Source: Pezizomycotina sp. ARF18 (taxonomy: Eukaryota > Ascomycota). From it: a stretch of 22,740 bases of DNA. Location of the stretch: assembly GCA_002224055.1 (NCBI GenBank), contig AZLU01000235.1, positions 39,996 to 62,735 of the forward strand, in the 5' to 3' direction. The notes below the pieces were generated by a model. It ran no database searches. It saw only the letters and a list, made by a program, of their open reading frames with translations, and was not told the DNA's origin. Within the stretch, counting starts at the first letter, position 1; each line of letters opens with the position of its first letter. Shown in pieces: positions 20,609-22,740 of the stretch. Position numbers and translations under genes: made by a program.

Positions 20609-21022
20609 ATAGGACGAAACAATTATCTGAACCAGAAAACTATTGTTAAAGAGATCAACTATTCATCAAAAAATATCCTGCTTGAAACTTCTGTCAGAAA
20701 CACATGCGAATAAAGTAAATAAAAAAAAACGATAAAAACAAGGGAAAGGGAAGTAGTAAGAATTGCTCACCTTTTTTGAACGATTACTTACTTATTTACA
20801 AAATCTTCAATCGTAAAGTGAGAGACTACTCTACACAAACTCGATTGATTGAAAGATGACGAGGGATGATAGATGGATGATGGGTGGTTGAACGAAGGAT
20901 GAATGGCAGTTTGATGTGGTCAAGCGGCTGTTTTTGTGGAATTTGTATAGTGGGTGGGTTTCTTTCTGGCTGTATATAAAAAAAAAAAAAAAAATCACAA
21001 TTCGAGTATTTGGAGGGGGGAG

Positions 21023-21028
21023 ACGCGT
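21023..21028. promoter_or_regulatory. ACGCGT (MCB-like) in DNA2/ODC intergenic region
   Basis: A perfect ACGCGT lies directly before a T16 tract, 597 bp upstream of the putative DNA2 ATG. MBF control of DNA2-type S-phase genes is known in yeasts. A single hexamer is weak evidence. Confidence 0.3.
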
Positions 21029-21074
21029 TTTTTTTTTTTTTTTCTGGCCTGTTTAATTGAAAAAAAAAAAAAAA
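21028..21074. repeat. Inverted homopolymer T16 - 16 nt - A15
   Basis: T run 21028-21043, spacer 21044-21059, A run 21060-21074. The arms are complementary over 15 bp with a hairpin-sized loop, within the divergent promoter. Confidence 0.85.
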
Positions 21075-21680
21075 TAATATACAAAAGTGGGGTACTCTGG
21101 GAGTGCAATAATTTTAGCGCGTATCACCTTTAAAATTCCCTAAACAATGCTTGTACACTATATAGCGTTACCGAGAGTGAACGCGAAAACGGATGTTCCC
21201 TTTCCTTTGAGTGCTCACGAGTCTCTCTCCTTTCAATCGGAGAATTCCCGTCCATATAACCTTCATTACTACTTAACCTAAGTTGGTAGCTTTCTCCCTA
21301 CTTTTATTCTCTCTCTAATTTTATATATACGGTTAAGAGCTTATCCTCTTCTCTCATCCGTTTTTGTAGCGAATTTTTTTTTTTTTTCTTTCTTTCAATT
21401 CCTGAGAAAGTTTCATTCTGCCAGCATTCTGCTACTACTGCTTGATTGCGTTACAAGTATACTTGCTTAGGTAAAAGTATATTCAGAACACTCTCTCCTC
21501 TCACACATACCAAGTACTATTTCAAGCTTACAAGCTGCCTTCTAATGCTTCATCCGAAATAGAAATAGAATTTCCTTCATCTCTTCGTCATATAAGCGCG
21601 CTACGATAACTCAATTATACCTGGACGCTCCTTCCCAAAGACCATCCGAATTAAGCCTAGTATCTCGTCGCAAAGCAAAC

Positions 21681-22740
21681 ATGTCCGAGCAAAAGCACCT
21701 CCTCTCTTTATTACAGTTTGCCGCTGGCGCGCGTTGCTGGCGTATCTGAGGGTTTGTTTGAAGCTTCTTCTAGTTATTTAAATAACTTTAGTGTATCATG
21801 GTCTAGTAGCGCTTGTACAATTTAAATCATCGCTAATACTTACTCTTACTAGATTCTCGTCATGTAAAGTACTCCCTTGAATCCGAAGCCTAGCAAATTG
21901 AGAAAACTATTCTAACTCACAATTGTTACATTTGTATAGGTACCCACTGGACGTTGTCAAAACGAGAATGTGAGTTATTGCCGCTTTTATTGATTGTGAT
22001 CAGCCTGGTCGAATCATGCTAACCTTCTTCCCAAATTTAGACAAATTCAGGTTGGCAAGGTGCTCTCGGTGACGAAGCATATAATGGAACTCTCGACTGC
22101 TTCAGGAAGATTATCAAAAATGAAGGGTTCGTTATATACAACTTCGCCTATCTTCCTCAAGATTTCGAATAGTGCGCATGCTGACAAACCCATGAATTCC
22201 TAGCTTCTCCCGCTTGTATCGTGAATTACGCCTCCGATTCTGATGGAAGCCCCGAAAAGGTAGCATATTCTCTGTCCGACGTTTAGCGGGTTATACAAAC
22301 ATGAGTGAAGAGACTATTCGTTTCGGTAGGGCAACCAATTCGCAGCAAACGAGAAGTGGGGCGAATTCTACCGGAATGCTTCGGAGTCACTCAAATGAAC
22401 CAGTCCCTTCATCCTTACGGGGTGCTCCGCTGGTGGCGACGGAATCCTCGTTGTCGTCCCTTCGAACTCATCAAGATTCGGCTGCAGGATAAAGGCGTCG
22501 CGCCGGCAAGTACAGGCATGATCGACGTTATCGCAAGACGTTAAAGCCGAGGGACTCTGGCTCTTACAACGGCCTCGAGAGTACCATGCTGAGGCACGTG
22601 CTGTGGAACGCAGGTTACTTTGGTGTGATTCATCAGGTCAGGCAACTGCTTCCCGAAGCTAAATCGAAAGAAGGCCAAGACGGTCACGATATTATCGCGG
22701 TAGCATTGGAGAACGGTCGGTACCATCCTCAACACGCGGC
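21681..22740 (+). CDS. ODC1: Mitochondrial 2-oxodicarboxylate carrier, 3' truncated by window
   Basis: This is an inner-membrane SLC25 carrier that exchanges 2-oxoadipate and 2-oxoglutarate (yeast ODC1/ODC2). Start ATG 21681 (MSEQKHLLSLLQFAAGA). Exons are about 21681-21751, 21853-21863 (11 nt), 21940-21969, 22041-22126, 22204-22259 and 22330 onward. The first carrier signature is YPLDVVKTR; then AYNGTLDCFRKIIKNEGF, SRLYRGITPPILMEAPKR, WGEFYRN, the second signature VPFELIKIRLQDKG, TGMIDVIAKTLK, YNGLESTMLRHVLWNAGYFG and VIHQVRQLLPEAKSKEGQDG. The window ends in the third repeat (TVGTILNT), before its P-x-D motif. The ODC assignment over other SLC25 members rests on MEAPKR, the NAGYFG region and LLPEAKSKEGQ, recalled as ODC-type. 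There are at least seven 1-nt frame breaks: an insertion near 21731 and deletions near 22221, 22347, 22382, 22410, 22448 and 22542. The intron 4 donor GTTCGT is non-consensus. Confidence 0.94.

Larger units (their letters stand above)
20427..21680. other. Divergent DNA2/ODC promoter region
   Basis: About 1.25 kb between two divergent genes. Features are (TA)10 at 20589-20608, a degenerate GATG-rich stretch at about 20855-20905, A17 (20978-20994), T16 (21028-21043), A15 (21060-21074), T14 (21374-21387), ACGCGT at 21023-21028, and a CT-rich tract at about 21215-21365 typical of a fungal promoter or 5' leader reading towards the carrier gene. No gene was recognised. Confidence 0.65.

Noticed and set aside
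1497-22740. Programmed ribosomal frameshifting as the cause of the frame breaks
   Set aside because: The breaks are not at a common slippery site or stop codon, differ in sequence, and occur several times per gene, which fits base-calling loss in homopolymers better.
1497-22740. A cluster of six pseudogenes
   Set aside because: Catalytic and structural residues, splice sites and reading-frame-scale conservation are intact, and RAD51, DNA2, NUP120 and PUF6 are normally single-copy, important genes.
1-22740. Transposons, poly-A-tailed retroelements, CRISPR, tRNA or rRNA genes
   Set aside because: The long A/T runs lack target-site duplications or adjacent retroelement coding sequence. No T-loop (GGTTCGAAT) or direct-repeat arrays were seen.

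Overview
The window is nuclear DNA from a filamentous ascomycete (Pezizomycotina). It has short GT-AG introns, many A/T mononucleotide runs, and proteins closest to Pezizomycotina forms. In particular, the RAD51 N-terminus ([11 protein letters not shown]) and its ending (SPKDLEKE) are the type seen in that subphylum. I cannot name the genus. No mobile element, tRNA, rRNA or CRISPR array was recognised.

Layout from left to right. 1-1496: low-complexity intergenic DNA. 1497-5667 (-): nucleoporin NUP120. 5668-6594: intergenic. 6595-7507 (-): a conserved Ser-rich fungal protein of unknown function. 7508-9149: mostly intergenic, with one unassigned exon-like segment and a strong RRPE-like element. 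9150-11376 (-): PUF6, a Pumilio-type ribosome-biogenesis and mRNA-binding protein. 11377-12567: divergent PUF6/RAD51 promoter region. 12568-13927 (+): RAD51 recombinase. 13928-14974: convergent 3' region. 14975 to about 20426 (-): DNA2 nuclease-helicase. About 20427-21680: divergent DNA2/ODC promoter region rich in poly(dA:dT). 21681 to the window end (+): mitochondrial 2-oxodicarboxylate carrier, truncated by the window edge.

RAD51 and DNA2 both act in homologous recombination (DNA2 in long-range end resection, RAD51 in strand exchange) and lie tail to tail. The other genes are unrelated housekeeping functions: nuclear pore, ribosome biogenesis and mitochondrial transport.

The dominant oddity is that every conserved gene is broken by single-base insertions or deletions, mostly in runs of 2-4 identical bases, while the encoded proteins are otherwise well conserved. 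This looks like uncorrected long-read consensus error rather than six adjacent pseudogenes. It means the coding spans below need frame correction before translation. I found no convincing new biological system. The most interesting items are an out-of-frame Q-rich uORF overlapping the RAD51 start, an 11-nt microexon in the carrier gene, RRPE-type elements, and the unassigned exon-like segment near 8.7 kb.
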